NCBI GenBank assembly: GCA_018242215.1 | Contig: JAFECG010000019.1 | Coordinates: 186,001-250,000 of the forward strand | Source: Pseudomonadota bacterium | Lineage (GTDB): Bacteria > Pseudomonadota > Alphaproteobacteria > Rhizobiales > Hyphomicrobiaceae | Length of the DNA: 64,000 bases | Direction: 5' to 3' | Shown: in pieces, positions 49,595 through 59,900 of the stretch | Layout: every line of letters begins with the position of its first letter | Numbering within the stretch: the stretch's first letter is position 1 | Notes under the pieces: model-generated | What the model was told of the DNA's origin: nothing | Database searches by the model: none | What the model saw: the letters and a program-made list of their open reading frames with translations, nothing else | Translations under genes and position numbers: made by a program

Positions 49595-52500
49595 ATGACG
49601 CTTCGCTATGCCGAGCTGCAAGTGACGACGAATTTCTCGTTCCTGCGCGGGGCTTCGCACGCCGATGATCTCGTTCTTCAGGCGATCGAGCTCGGGCTTT
49701 CGGCAATCGCGGTGACGGACCGCAATTCGCTCGCGGGCGTCGTGCGTGCGCACGTGGCGGCAAAAGCCGATGAGAAAAGGGCAGGGATTCGGCTTGTGAT
49801 CGGCGCGCGCCTTGATCTCGAAGATGCGCCGAGCCTGCTCGTCTATCCGACGGATCGCGCCGCTTATGGCCGGTTGTGCCGTCTCTTGTCCGAGGGGCAG
49901 CTTCGTGCGGACAAAGGCAAGTGCACTCTTTATCTTGAAGACGTCGCGAAACATGCCGAGGGGCAGATTTTCATCGCGCTTCCGCCTGACGATTGGGATT
50001 GGCGGGAGGTGCAGCGTTCATCATCGCATGCAAGAAAAGTTTCAACGGCGAAAATTCTATCCTTTGTATCCAGGCGTGACCACTCAAGCCAGTCGGATTC
50101 CCCTCCTCCTCGCGAGGAGGGGGTACGGGTGGGAGGCAACAATGATCCGTTACTTCACCCCACCGCCGTCCCCTCGCCGTCAAGGGGAGGGGAGAAGTTA
50201 GAAACGTCGTTGCAGCGGATCAAAGCGGCGGTCGGGCATGTGCCACTCTATCTCGCAGCATCGCATCTCTATCGCGGTGACGATCGCGCCAGGATCGCGG
50301 CATTGGCGGCATTGGGAGAGCGGTGCGGGACGCCGATCGTCGCGACCAATGACGTGCTTTATCATCATCCCGATTGCCGCCCGCTGCAGGATGTCGTCGC
50401 CTGCATCCGTGAGAAGACGACGCTCAGGGAAGCGGGGTTGCGGCTCGAGACCAATGCCGAGCGGCACATCAAAAGCCCGGCGGAGATGGCTGAGCTTTTT
50501 CGCGGCCACGAAACGGCGCTCGAACGCACGCTTGAGATTGTCGAAGCCTGCGAGTTCTCGCTTGACGATCTTCAATACGAATATCCGGACGAACCGGTTC
50601 CGCCCGGCAAGACGGCGCAAGAGCATCTTGCCGATCTCTCTTGGAAGGGTGCGGACGTGCATTTCCCCAAGGGCGTTCCTGAGAAAGTGCGCGAGAGTCT
50701 CGAAAAGGAACTCGCTCTCATAGGTGAGCTCAAGTTCGCGCCGTATTTTCTCACCGTGCATGACATCGTCGCCTTCGCACGCTCGAAGGATATTCTTTGC
50801 CAGGGGCGCGGATCGGCGGCGAACTCGGTCGTCTGTTATTGCCTCGGCATCACGGCGGTCAATCCGGTCGAGGTCGATCTCTTGTTCGAGCGGTTCATTT
50901 CGTCGGCGCGTCTCGAGCCTCCCGATATCGACGTCGATTTCGAGCACGAGCGGCGCGAAGAGGTCATTCAATGGATTTACGATCGCTACGGGCGCCATCG
51001 TGCAGGACTCGCTGCGACCGTTATTTCCTATCGCTCGCGCTCGGCCGTGCGCGATGTCGGCAAGGTATTCGGCCTATCGGAAGATGCGATCTCGGCGCTC
51101 TCGGGCATGGTGTGGGGCACGCATGCGGGCGGCGTTCCGCCGGAGAAGCATGTTCGCGGCGCCGGTCTCGACCCAACCGATCCGACGCTTGCCGCTGCGA
51201 TGAAACTCGCGGGAGAATTGATGGGCTTTCCGCGGCACCTGTCGCAGCATGTCGGCGGCTTCGTGCTGACGCGCGGTCCGCTGGTCGAACTCGTGCCAGT
51301 CGGCAATGCGGCGATGCCGGATCGCACCTTCATTGAATGGGACAAGGACGACATCGCGGCATTGAAATTGATGAAGGTCGATGTGCTGGCGCTCGGCATG
51401 CTGACGTGCGTGAGGAAGGCGTTCGAGCTGATCGAGAAACATCATGGGAGAAAGCTGACGCTCGCATCCGTGCCCCGCGACGACAAAGATACTTACGATA
51501 TGCTGTGCCGGGCAGATTCGCTCGGCGTGTTCCAGGTCGAGAGCCGGGCGCAGATGAACATGCTGCCGCGCCTCAAGCCCCGCATTTTCTACGATCTCGT
51601 CATCGAGGTCGCGATTGTCAGGCCCGGACCGATCCAGGGCGACATGGTACATCCCTATTTGCGCCGCCGCGCCGGTATCGAAGATGAGATTTATCCCTCT
51701 CCAGCGCCTGAGCATGGGCATGTCAATGAGCTTCGGGAAATTCTGGGGAAGACCAAAGGCGTGCCGTTGTTCCAGGAACAGGCCATGCGCATCGCGATGG
51801 TGGCGGCAGAATTCGACGACCAAGAGGTCAATGATCTCCGGCGCGCAATGGCGACGTTCCGCCGGGTCGGAACCATTGGACTCCTCGAAGAGAAGATGAT
51901 CTCGCGCATGGTGGCGCGCGGCTATGATAAGGATTTTGCGACGCGCTGCTTTTCGCAGATCAAGGGCTTCGGCGAATATGGTTTTCCCGAGAGCCACGCG
52001 GCAAGCTTCGCGCTGCTCGTTTATGTTTCGGCGTGGATCAAGTGCCGTTATCCGGCGGCGTTCGCGTGTGCGCTGTTGAATTCGCAGCCGATGGGATTTT
52101 ACGCGCCGGCGCAGATCGTCAGGGATGCGCACGAGCATGGCGTCGATGTTCGCGAGGCGGACATCAATCTTTCGGATTGGGATTCGACTTTGGAAGATGA
52201 TCCCAATGGTGGCAAGCCGGCTTTGCGGCTCGGTCTGCGTCTCGTCGACGGTCTCAGCGAAAAAGAGATTCGGCAGGTTCCTGAAGAGGCTTCGGCAAAA
52301 AAGAAATCGCGACGGCGAAAAGTCAATATGCCGACGCTTATTCCGCTTGCAGGGGAAGAGCGTGGAAAATTTCAATCGATCTCCGAGGCCGCCCGCCGAG
52401 GCGGCGTTTCCATGCTCGAAAAGCTCGCGGCGGCGGATGCCTTTCGCTCGCTCGGTCTCGACCGGCGGCAGGCCTTATGGGAGGTCAAGGCGCTCGCCAA

Positions 52501-53164
52501 TGCGCCGTCCCTGCCGCTGTTCGCGTGGGGCGAGACGCGGGACATGGGCGAGGAAGCCGATGTTCGCTTGCCCGGGATGGCGCTATCCGAGCACGTCGTC
52601 AACGATTATCAGACGCTCCGACTTTCGCTCAAAGCGCATCCCTTATCGTTCCTGCGCGATGATTTTCGCCGCGAGGGCGTTCTCTCGTGCAAGGACCTCG
52701 GACAAGCCAACAACGGTGCCTGGGTGCGAGTTGCTGGTGTCGTGCTTGTCCGGCAGCGGCCGGGGAACGGAAACGTCGTGTTCATAACCATCGAAGATGA
52801 GACGGGCATCGCCAATGCCGTCATCTGGCCGAAACTGCTCGAGAAGTTCCGCAAGGTTGTGATGACGGCGCGGCTGATCCTGATCGAGGGGCGCGTGCAA
52901 AAGCAGAAAGAGGAGCACGCGGACATCATCCACGTCGTTGCGGCACGACTGATCGATCGGAGCGATTGGCTACTTCGGCTTTCCGAATGGGCAGCCGATA
53001 TGACTGTGCCGGTTGCGAATGCAGACGAGGTCCTTCATCCGGAGCCCGGGTCCGCGCATCCGAGTCGCAAGGAAGAGCGCATTCATCCGCGGTTCTCGCG
53101 CGAGCCGAAGCCGCGCCATCCGCGCAATGTGAGGATTATTCCGAAGTCGCGTGATTTTCACTGA
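49595..53164 (+). CDS. dnaE2: Error-prone DNA polymerase III alpha subunit DnaE2
   Basis: A 1189-residue C-family polymerase. It has a PHP domain (Y-A-E-L-Q-V-T-T-N-F-S-F-L-R-G-A-S-H), L-Y-L-A-A-S-H-L-Y-R-G-D-D (218-230), the catalytic P-D-I-D-V-D-F (443-449), C-Q-G-R-G-S-A-A-N-S, and an OB fold near 1030-1080. It carries out SOS-induced error-prone synthesis with ImuA/ImuB. It is longer than I would expect because residues about 137-202 are an in-frame insertion made of palindromic repeat DNA. Sequence on both sides is conserved and joins naturally without it. It is the last gene of the LexA-controlled operon. Confidence 0.95.
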   Translation: MTLRYAELQVTTNFSFLRGASHADDLVLQAIELGLSAIAVTDRNSLAGVVRAHVAAKADEKRAGIRLVIGARLDLEDAPSLLVYPTDRAAYGRLCRLLSEGQLRADKGKCTLYLEDVAKHAEGQIFIALPPDDWDWREVQRSSSHARKVSTAKILSFVSRRDHSSQSDSPPPREEGVRVGGNNDPLLHPTAVPSPSRGGEKLETSLQRIKAAVGHVPLYLAASHLYRGDDRARIAALAALGERCGTPIVATNDVLYHHPDCRPLQDVVACIREKTTLREAGLRLETNAERHIKSPAEMAELFRGHETALERTLEIVEACEFSLDDLQYEYPDEPVPPGKTAQEHLADLSWKGADVHFPKGVPEKVRESLEKELALIGELKFAPYFLTVHDIVAFARSKDILCQGRGSAANSVVCYCLGITAVNPVEVDLLFERFISSARLEPPDIDVDFEHERREEVIQWIYDRYGRHRAGLAATVISYRSRSAVRDVGKVFGLSEDAISALSGMVWGTHAGGVPPEKHVRGAGLDPTDPTLAAAMKLAGELMGFPRHLSQHVGGFVLTRGPLVELVPVGNAAMPDRTFIEWDKDDIAALKLMKVDVLALGMLTCVRKAFELIEKHHGRKLTLASVPRDDKDTYDMLCRADSLGVFQVESRAQMNMLPRLKPRIFYDLVIEVAIVRPGPIQGDMVHPYLRRRAGIEDEIYPSPAPEHGHVNELREILGKTKGVPLFQEQAMRIAMVAAEFDDQEVNDLRRAMATFRRVGTIGLLEEKMISRMVARGYDKDFATRCFSQIKGFGEYGFPESHAASFALLVYVSAWIKCRYPAAFACALLNSQPMGFYAPAQIVRDAHEHGVDVREADINLSDWDSTLEDDPNGGKPALRLGLRLVDGLSEKEIRQVPEEASAKKKSRRRKVNMPTLIPLAGEERGKFQSISEAARRGGVSMLEKLAAADAFRSLGLDRRQALWEVKALANAPSLPLFAWGETRDMGEEADVRLPGMALSEHVVNDYQTLRLSLKAHPLSFLRDDFRREGVLSCKDLGQANNGAWVRVAGVVLVRQRPGNGNVVFITIEDETGIANAVIWPKLLEKFRKVVMTARLILIEGRVQKQKEEHADIIHVVAARLIDRSDWLLRLSEWAADMTVPVANADEVLHPEPGSAHPSRKEERIHPRFSREPKPRHPRNVRIIPKSRDFH
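50003..50200 (+). repeat. Palindromic repeat element inserted in frame within dnaE2
   Basis: The core (about 50097-50195) has a 16-bp perfect palindrome CCTCCTCGCGAGGAGG (50105-50120). GGGTGGG (50127-50133) faces CCCCACC (50158-50164), and CCCCT (50170-50174) faces AAGGGG, with an outer GGGGAGGGG (50184-50192). Its translation (S-D-S-P-P-P-R-E-E-G and P-S-P-S-R-G-G-E) is the type seen when GC-rich intergenic repeats are read as protein. The inserted segment of roughly 198 bp is a multiple of three and stop-free. The limits are estimated from where DnaE2 conservation stops and resumes. Confidence 0.7.
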
Positions 53165-53170
53165 GGCGCA

Positions 53171-53203
53171 CATCATCGCGCGAATGACTATTGCACGATG
53201 ATG
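53171..53203. terminator. Inverted repeat between convergent dnaE2 and small secreted gene
   Basis: CATCATCG (53171-53178) and CGATGATG (53196-53203) form a perfect 8-bp stem with a 17-nt loop, between the dnaE2 stop (53164) and the stop of the minus-strand gene (53222). No T-tract is present; a bidirectional weak terminator is possible. Confidence 0.35.
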
Positions 53204-53221
53204 TTGCCGGTCGAAAGAATT

Positions 53222-53482
53222 CTATTTCTTGCAGGCCATCTGCGAGGATGTGCATTCCTCGCCGAACATTCCCGGTGCGCACTTCGTATGGACAGCGCCT
53301 TTCGGTGTCATGCCTTTGCCCTCGATGATATTCGCAAGGCCGTGAGTCGACATGATGACGGCGAGATCGTGCGTCAGACCGTCACCGACGGCTCCAACTC
53401 TCCGGCAGCTTTCGGCTTGCGCCGTCGCCGTAAGCGCGCACAGAACCGCTGCAATACCAAACCCGAGTTTCAACGAGCGCAT
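53222..53482 (-). CDS. Small cysteine-containing secreted protein, unknown function
   Basis: An 86-residue protein with a clear signal peptide (M-R-S-L-K-L, hydrophobic core, A-Q-A-E near residue 24). The mature part has four cysteines, two close to the C-terminus (E-E-C and M-A-C-K-K), suggesting two disulfides. GGAGGGG is 5 bp before ATG 53482; a longer frame extends upstream without support. I do not recognise the family. It is divergent from the cupin gene at 53658. Confidence 0.6.
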   Translation of the reverse strand: MRSLKLGFGIAAVLCALTATAQAESCRRVGAVGDGLTHDLAVIMSTHGLANIIEGKGMTPKGAVHTKCAPGMFGEECTSSQMACKK

Positions 53483-53657
53483 TTGCCCCTCCAAGTAATG
53501 GGTCTCCCGGCCGGAACGTAGTCGAGGGGCCAATCGAAAGACAGCCGCTGTTGCTGTGCTATAAACAAAGGAATTGCGGGGCGTGCCGGAATTGCCACGG
53601 CCCGAAACCACCGAAGTCCAGTCCGGACGGTGGCGCATAAGATCTGGAGTTCGGTTC

Positions 53658-54083
53658 ATGATCGAAAAGTCTACGGCCGCTGCGATCGGCCGGTTCGATG
53701 TCGGCGAGGTGGCCGCGTCGTTTCCCCCATCGGCCAAGACGCTTCTACTCGACCGCTATCTCACGAACCGTGAGGCAGCGAGCGCTCGCGTATTTCGGGT
53801 CTATAAACCGACGCCGCCGCACTATCACGCAACATGTGACGAGTATCTCTATGTCTTTTCCGGACGCGGGACATTCTGGATGAAAGACGTCTCCACGATT
53901 GCGGAATTCCGACCGGGGCAACTTCTGTTCTTCGAGAAGGGGACGGTTCACGCGCTCCCCGACATCCTGGAGGAGGCTGTCGTATTTCTTTCGGTCGATA
54001 CGCCGCGTCGCGATCCCAAAGACATCATCTTCGTCAATCCTGCAGACGGCACGCCCGAGAGCTTTATTCAGCAGAGCTATTGA
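53658..54083 (+). CDS. Single-cupin-domain protein
   Basis: A 141-residue cupin: P-H-Y-H-A-T-C-D-E-Y-L-Y-V is motif 1 (two His, one Glu as metal ligands) and P-G-Q-L-L-F-F-E-K-G-T-V-H-A-L is motif 2 with the last His. It is a predicted small metal-binding enzyme or sugar/acid-binding protein; the substrate is unknown. ATG 53658 has TGGAG 10 bp upstream. The gamma-glutamyltranspeptidase gene starts 50 bp downstream on the same strand and could be co-transcribed. Confidence 0.75.
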   Translation: MIEKSTAAAIGRFDVGEVAASFPPSAKTLLLDRYLTNREAASARVFRVYKPTPPHYHATCDEYLYVFSGRGTFWMKDVSTIAEFRPGQLLFFEKGTVHALPDILEEAVVFLSVDTPRRDPKDIIFVNPADGTPESFIQQSY

Positions 54084-54133
54084 TCGCCCGTCGCTTGCTC
54101 TGGAACCAGCGGATCACTCTACTCGGAGATGGA

Positions 54134-55876
54134 ATGACGTTTAAAATCTTTCTCGCAATTTCTCTTCTGCTGACATCCGGTGTTGCGTCGGCGCAGGATT
54201 TCCGGCCGGCGCCGGAGGCTCCCTCAGGCACGACGGAAAAGGCGCTCGTCGTCGCGAAACGGCATATGGTCGTTGCGGCCGAACCGGTGGCTGCGGCCGC
54301 GGGCCGCGAAATTCTGCGCAAGGGCGGTTCGGCGGTCGATGCGGCGATTGCGACCGAGATGGTTCTTGGTCTCGTCGAGCCGCAATCGTCGGGGCTCGGC
54401 GGTGGCGCGTTGATCACATATTGGGATGCGAAGACGCGCGCCGTGACGACATTCGATGGACGCGAGACGGCGCCGGCTGCCGCGAAGCCCGATCGGTTTC
54501 TGAAAGATGGCAAACCGATGCCGTTCCGGGAAGCAGTTCTGTCGGGATTGAGTGTCGGAGTCCCAGGCGTTCTCCGCGCGCTATACGCGGCGCATGAAAA
54601 GTTCGGCCGGTTGCCTTGGAAGACGCTCTTTGATCCGGCCATCAAGCTCGCCGAAGACGGATTTCCGGTCTCGCCGCGATTGGCCGTTCTGCTGCGTGAC
54701 GATGATCCGGCAAATTTCGCGCCGGCAGCGCGCGCCTATTTTTACCGAGACGGGACAAAGCCGCCTGCTCAGGGATCGTTACTGAAGAACCCGGACTATG
54801 CGGCGACGCTGCGAACCATCGCGGAGAAGGGGCCGGATGCGCTTTATTCCGGTGCAATCGCGGATGCGATCGTCGAGGCGGTGCAAAACGCAAAGAGCGT
54901 TCGCGGGGACATGACCGCCGCTGATCTTTCCGGATATGTTGCCAAGGAGCGCGAGCCCGTCTGCGTCGGCTATCGCGGACGGCAGGTTTGCGGCATGGGC
55001 GCGCCCTCGTCGGGCGGATTGACGGTCGGCGCGGTGCTGAAGTTGATCGAGCCGTTCCACCAAGTGCAGGGGCCGGCGGCAGCGATGACGGCGCCAGCGC
55101 TGAACATCATCGCGGAAGCTGAAAAGCTTGCCTATGCGGATCGCAATCGCTACATCGCCGATCCCGATTTTATTGCCGTGCCGTCGGGATTGCTCAACGA
55201 TCACTATCTCGCCGAAAGGCGCAAGCTGATCGTGCCCGGCAAGGCCATTGAAAAGGCCGAGCCGGGTTTTCCTCCGGGCCTCGCGAAGAAGACCTTCGGC
55301 GTCGATGCAACTTATGAGGTCCCCGGCACGACGCAGGTCTCGATCATCGATGACGACGGCAATGCGTTCGCGATGACGGCAACGATCGAGAGCGCGTTCG
55401 GTTCGCACCTTTGGGCCAAAGGCTTTCTGCTCAACAACGAGCTGACGGATTTTTCCTTCAAGCCGGTCGATGATGATGGCCTCGCTGTGGCCAATGCGGT
55501 TGCGGGCGGCAAGCGGCCAAGAAGCTCGATGGCGCCGACAATCGTGCTCGGCGCCGACGCAATGCCGGAAATCGTGACGGGATCGCCGGGCGGCTCGCAG
55601 ATTATTCTTTATGTGGTCAAGACGCTCGTCGGCATGATCGACTGGAGACTCGATGCGCAGCGGGCGGCATCGCTCACGAACTTCGGCAGCCAGGGTGGAC
55701 CATTTATGATCGAGTACTCATTGCCGATCATGTGGTCTGCGTTCGAACTGACGACCTACGGTCAAGCTGTCAGCGGGGCGACGATGACGTCGGGTGTCAA
55801 CACGATCGCGCGTCACAATGGCCTTCTCGAAGGGGGCGCTGATCCACGCCGTGAGGGTGTCGCGCTCGGCGATTGA
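54134..55876 (+). CDS. ggt: Gamma-glutamyltranspeptidase
   Basis: A 580-residue periplasmic Ntn-hydrolase precursor with a signal peptide (1-20, V-A-S-A-Q). The autoprocessing site is G-T-T-Q-V-S, where Thr399 becomes the nucleophile of the small subunit (E. coli Thr391). Other family marks are S-G-L-G-G-G-A and the T-G-S-P-G-G-S-Q-I-I near the end. It hydrolyses glutathione and other gamma-glutamyl compounds. ATG 54134 follows GGAG; a start at 54080 would overlap the cupin gene. Confidence 0.93.
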   Translation: MTFKIFLAISLLLTSGVASAQDFRPAPEAPSGTTEKALVVAKRHMVVAAEPVAAAAGREILRKGGSAVDAAIATEMVLGLVEPQSSGLGGGALITYWDAKTRAVTTFDGRETAPAAAKPDRFLKDGKPMPFREAVLSGLSVGVPGVLRALYAAHEKFGRLPWKTLFDPAIKLAEDGFPVSPRLAVLLRDDDPANFAPAARAYFYRDGTKPPAQGSLLKNPDYAATLRTIAEKGPDALYSGAIADAIVEAVQNAKSVRGDMTAADLSGYVAKEREPVCVGYRGRQVCGMGAPSSGGLTVGAVLKLIEPFHQVQGPAAAMTAPALNIIAEAEKLAYADRNRYIADPDFIAVPSGLLNDHYLAERRKLIVPGKAIEKAEPGFPPGLAKKTFGVDATYEVPGTTQVSIIDDDGNAFAMTATIESAFGSHLWAKGFLLNNELTDFSFKPVDDDGLAVANAVAGGKRPRSSMAPTIVLGADAMPEIVTGSPGGSQIILYVVKTLVGMIDWRLDAQRAASLTNFGSQGGPFMIEYSLPIMWSAFELTTYGQAVSGATMTSGVNTIARHNGLLEGGADPRREGVALGD

Positions 55877-55915
55877 TGCTAGAAGGCGCTGCCAACTTTC
55901 GAGCGAGTTTCAGTC

Positions 55916-56914
55916 TTGAACCAACGATCCATTCTCGTCGTCGGCGCCGGAATTTTCGGACTCTGGCAGGCTTATACGCTGGCACGCGCGGGGCATCGGG
56001 TGTGCCTGATCGACGAGAGTCCCGAACCCTTCGCGAGCGCTTCGAGCCGCTGGGCCGCCGCGATGATCGCGCCGGAGTGCGAGGCGGAGGCCGCGCCTAT
56101 CGTCGTGCGGGATCTCGGTCGCGATGGTCTTCGCATCTGGCGTGACGCATATCCGGCGACGATCAGCAACGGAACACTCGTCGTGGCGCACGGGCGTGAT
56201 GCGGGCGATCTTGCGCGTTTCGCGAAGCTAACGGAAGGGCACGAGGTCGCCACAGCGTCCCGTATCGATGATCTTGAACCAGCGCTCGCGGGGCGGTTCG
56301 AACGCGGTCTTTATTTCGAGAGCGAAGCCCACGTCGATGCGCGTAAGGCAATGGCATGGCTTCTCGAAGAAATTCGCGCGTTGGGTGCGGACATTGCCGT
56401 CGGTCGAAGCTGGGATGGCGCGAGCGACGACGTCACGATCGATTGCCGGGGGTTCGGTGCACGGGCGGATCTGCCGTCCTTGCGGGGGGTGCGCGGTGAA
56501 CGGATCCTCATCGGAACGGGGGACGTGAACTTGGCGCGGCCCGTCCGGCTTTTGCATCCGCGGCAGCCGATCTACGTCGTTCCGCAAGGCGACGGCCGGT
56601 TCATCATCGGCGCGAGCGTGGTCGAGCGTGAAGACGCTGGCCCCGTGACCCTCAAGTCAGCGCTCGATCTTCTGGGCTCCGCCTATGCCCTGCATCCGGC
56701 TTTCGGCGAAGCATCCATTCTCGAGCTGGGCGCAGGGGTGCGGCCCTCCTTTCCCGACAACGTTCCGCGCATTGTTGTCGAGGACGGCGGGCGCATGATC
56801 CGGGTTAACGGCGCCTACCGGCATGGATTTCTGCTCGCGCCGGTCCTTGCGCGCGAGGTTCAGCGATACCTCTCAGACGGCCGGCGTGAGGGGGTGCTGT
56901 TCAGTGCTCCCTGA
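55916..56914 (+). CDS. thiO: Glycine oxidase ThiO-like FAD-dependent oxidoreductase
   Basis: A 332-residue DAO-family flavoenzyme with dinucleotide-binding V-V-G-A-G-I-F-G-L near the N-terminus and A-G-V-R-P-S-F-P-D-N-V-P and N-G-A-Y-R-H-G-F near the end. ThiO oxidises glycine to the iminoglycine used by ThiG for the thiazole ring of thiamine. thiS-thiG-thiE lie 3.6 kb downstream, separated by one opposite-strand gene. The start is TTG 55916; no strong ribosome-binding site is seen. The 3' end overlaps the convergent phospholipid gene by 42 bp. Confidence 0.85.
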   Translation: MNQRSILVVGAGIFGLWQAYTLARAGHRVCLIDESPEPFASASSRWAAAMIAPECEAEAAPIVVRDLGRDGLRIWRDAYPATISNGTLVVAHGRDAGDLARFAKLTEGHEVATASRIDDLEPALAGRFERGLYFESEAHVDARKAMAWLLEEIRALGADIAVGRSWDGASDDVTIDCRGFGARADLPSLRGVRGERILIGTGDVNLARPVRLLHPRQPIYVVPQGDGRFIIGASVVEREDAGPVTLKSALDLLGSAYALHPAFGEASILELGAGVRPSFPDNVPRIVVEDGGRMIRVNGAYRHGFLLAPVLAREVQRYLSDGRREGVLFSAP

Positions 56915-59900
56915 TGCGGCCGATTTCGCTGCGAGTGCCTGCTTTGCAAGGTCCAGGCTCGCGACATAATCGGGTTTGCCGGAGCCAAGCAGCGGGATCT
57001 TGCTGACGACGACGATCTCGGAAGGAACCATCAATTCCGTCGCGCCTTTCCTGCGGGCGAATTGAATGAACGCGTCACGTTTGCAGTTGGCGTCCGTCGT
57101 CAACAGCAGCAGGCGTTCGCCCTTGCGCTGGTCGGGGATCGCGACGACGACGGAAATGTGCTGCGGCCAGAGCTCGGCCGCGAGCGCTTCCACGGCGGAA
57201 AGCGAAATCATTTCGCCACCGACCTTGGCGAAACGTTTTGCGCGGCCTTTGATGAAAATGAACCCCTGCGGGTCGATCTCGACGATATCGCCGGTATCGT
57301 GCCAGCCGCCGGTTGGCGGTTCCAATATGCCCGGGTTTTCGGCTCGGTAATAGCCAAGCATGACGTTCGGCCCGCGAACGTAAAAGCGGCCGCCGTGCTC
57401 GATGCCCGGCACCGGTTCCAGCTTGTAGTCCATCAGCGGCGAGAGGCGGCCGACGCTGCCGGCCCTGTTCGCAAGCGGCGTGTTGATCGCCAAGACGGGC
57501 GCGGTTTCGGTGACGCCGTAGCCTTCGAGAATGCGGACGCCGAAGCGATCCATATAGAGTTGGCGCGTGCGCTCCTTCACGGCTTCGGCGCCGGAGAGGA
57601 TCAAGCGCACGCGTGCGAAATCGTAAGGGTGTGCAACGCGCGCGTAGCCCGCGAGGAACGTATCTGTGCCGAACATGATCGTGGCGTTCGACTGGTACAC
57701 CAGTTCCGGAATGATGCGATAATGCAGCGGCGTCGGATAGAGATAGACGGGCACGCCAGCGACGAGCGGCATAAGAAGCCCGGCCGAGAGCCCAAATGAA
57801 TGGAACACAGGCAGCGCATTGAAGACCTTGTCGCTGCCATTGCAAGCGACACGCGTCAGGCTTTGCGCGCAATTGGCGAGCAGGTTCCGGTGCGAAAGCA
57901 CGACACCTTTCGGCGTTCCTTCAGAGCCCGAGGTGAAGAGGATCGCAGCCGGAGCGTTGTAATCAATCTCGACCTGCTGGCGGCCGCCGCGCAAAAGGCC
58001 TTTCATCTTGTCGGCAAAGGTGATCGTCGGGCGGATATCTTCGAGATAGATGACACGGGCCACGCCTTCAATGGCCTTTACCAGCGCTTCGAAATGTCCC
58101 TTCTCGACGAAGACCCGCGACGTCAGGACGACCGTGACATTCGCGGCCTTGCACGCCGAGACGACATTTGCAGCGCCGGCCGAGAAGTTCAGCATCGCCG
58201 GAACGCGGCCAATCGTCTGCAGGGCGAAGAATGTGACGGCGACGCCCGCCGAGTTCGGCAACAGAACGCCAACGGACGCTCCGACCGGCGGCAGCATCGG
58301 CGCGATCTTGGCGCCCAACACCTGCGCGCTGGTGATCAGCTTTTTGTATGAAAGTTTCGTGCCGAGCGGATCTTCGATCGCGGGCTTGCCGGTGTCGCGC
58401 GTTTTGTGCGCGAGGACGAGGGCTTGGAACAGCGTCTGATCGATTGGGGTCGTCAATACGGCGCTATCGGTCATGATGTCCTGGAGCGCGGCGCCTGCCG
58501 CCTGCCGCCGCGCCTTACCGCGCAGCGCCGGATCGACCTTCAGCCAGATAGGCGGAAGGATCGTCACCGTTGTCTTCGGGAACCAGGCCTTTTTCGTTTG
58601 ATATTTGCTGAGGTAGCCGAAGTGTGAACGTTCGAGGCCGTCGATGCGGACCGGGATGATTGGCGCGTCGGCCTTGTCAGCTATCATCGCCGTGCCGTCG
58701 TAGACCTTCATCAGCCCGCCGGTGACGGTGAGACGACCTTCCGGGAAGATGACGAGCGAGATGCCGTCCTTCACCGCCTGGATCAAGTGGCGCATGCCAA
58801 GCGGGCGTGTCGGATCGATGGTATAGAAGTGTGCGAGCTTCAGGAATGGCTTGGCCCACCACGTGCGGGAGATATCGGTATCGACAGCGTAGGCCGCATG
58901 TGATGGCAGAAGCGAATGCAAAAGCGCCGCGTCGAGCAGGCTGACGTGATTGGGCGCAATGAGTGCGCGCTCCCCCGTTTTCGGAAGATTGTCGAGGCCG
59001 CGCACTTCGAGCCCGAAAAACGTCTTGAAGAGAAAGAGACCGACATCCCTCACGCCTTCGGCACCCCAAGCGCGGAGAACAAGTGCGACGACGAAGATGT
59101 TGGCGATGCCGAGCGCCGCATAAAGCACCGCGACAGAGATCTTTTCGAATTGGAGCGCGGCGATCAGCAAGCCGACAACGGTCATGAAAGCGGCGGAGAG
59201 CACGTTGCAGCCCGCAATGACGCGCGAGCGGCGCTCGACGGGTGACCACGCCTGCACGGCGGCGAAGGATGGCACGATGAAGAGCCCCCCTGCGACCGCG
59301 ATTCCGGCAAGATCGATGAGCAGGTGAAGTCCACCGAACGATGCAAGGACATCGGCTGGTGTCATCGGCATCGGGGCCCGTTGCATGCCTGACGCGAGCC
59401 AAGCCAGGTCGAGAAGGAAGAGACCCATCAAAAGCGCGCCGATCGGCACGAGCGCCAGATTGGGCCGGTTGACGCTGGCGCGGGCCGCTACGATGGAGCC
59501 GATGGCAACCCCCACGGCGAACGTGAAAAGTGCCAGTGTGTAAACGGAGGGCGCGCCGTTCAGGACCTGAGGAATGAGATTCTGCAGAAGCGCAAGCACC
59601 GCAGCGCCAACGAGCCAGAACCAGGACGTGATCAGTGCTCCTTGCCAAATGCGCTTGTCGGCGTGGAGATCTTTGAGAAGGGTGATGGTCGACGTTGCGA
59701 TATTGCGATCGATCTTGAGATCGGGTGCCGAAGAAGGTGCTGGTGGGATGAAACGCGCTGAAAGCCATCCTAGCACCGAAATGAAAACGATCGTAGCGGC
59801 CACGCCGATCAATTCGATGTGGGTGCCCGATGCGAAATTTCCGCCGACGGTGCCGATCAGGATAGCAATGAAGGTCGCGCCTTCGATCAGGGCGTTACCG

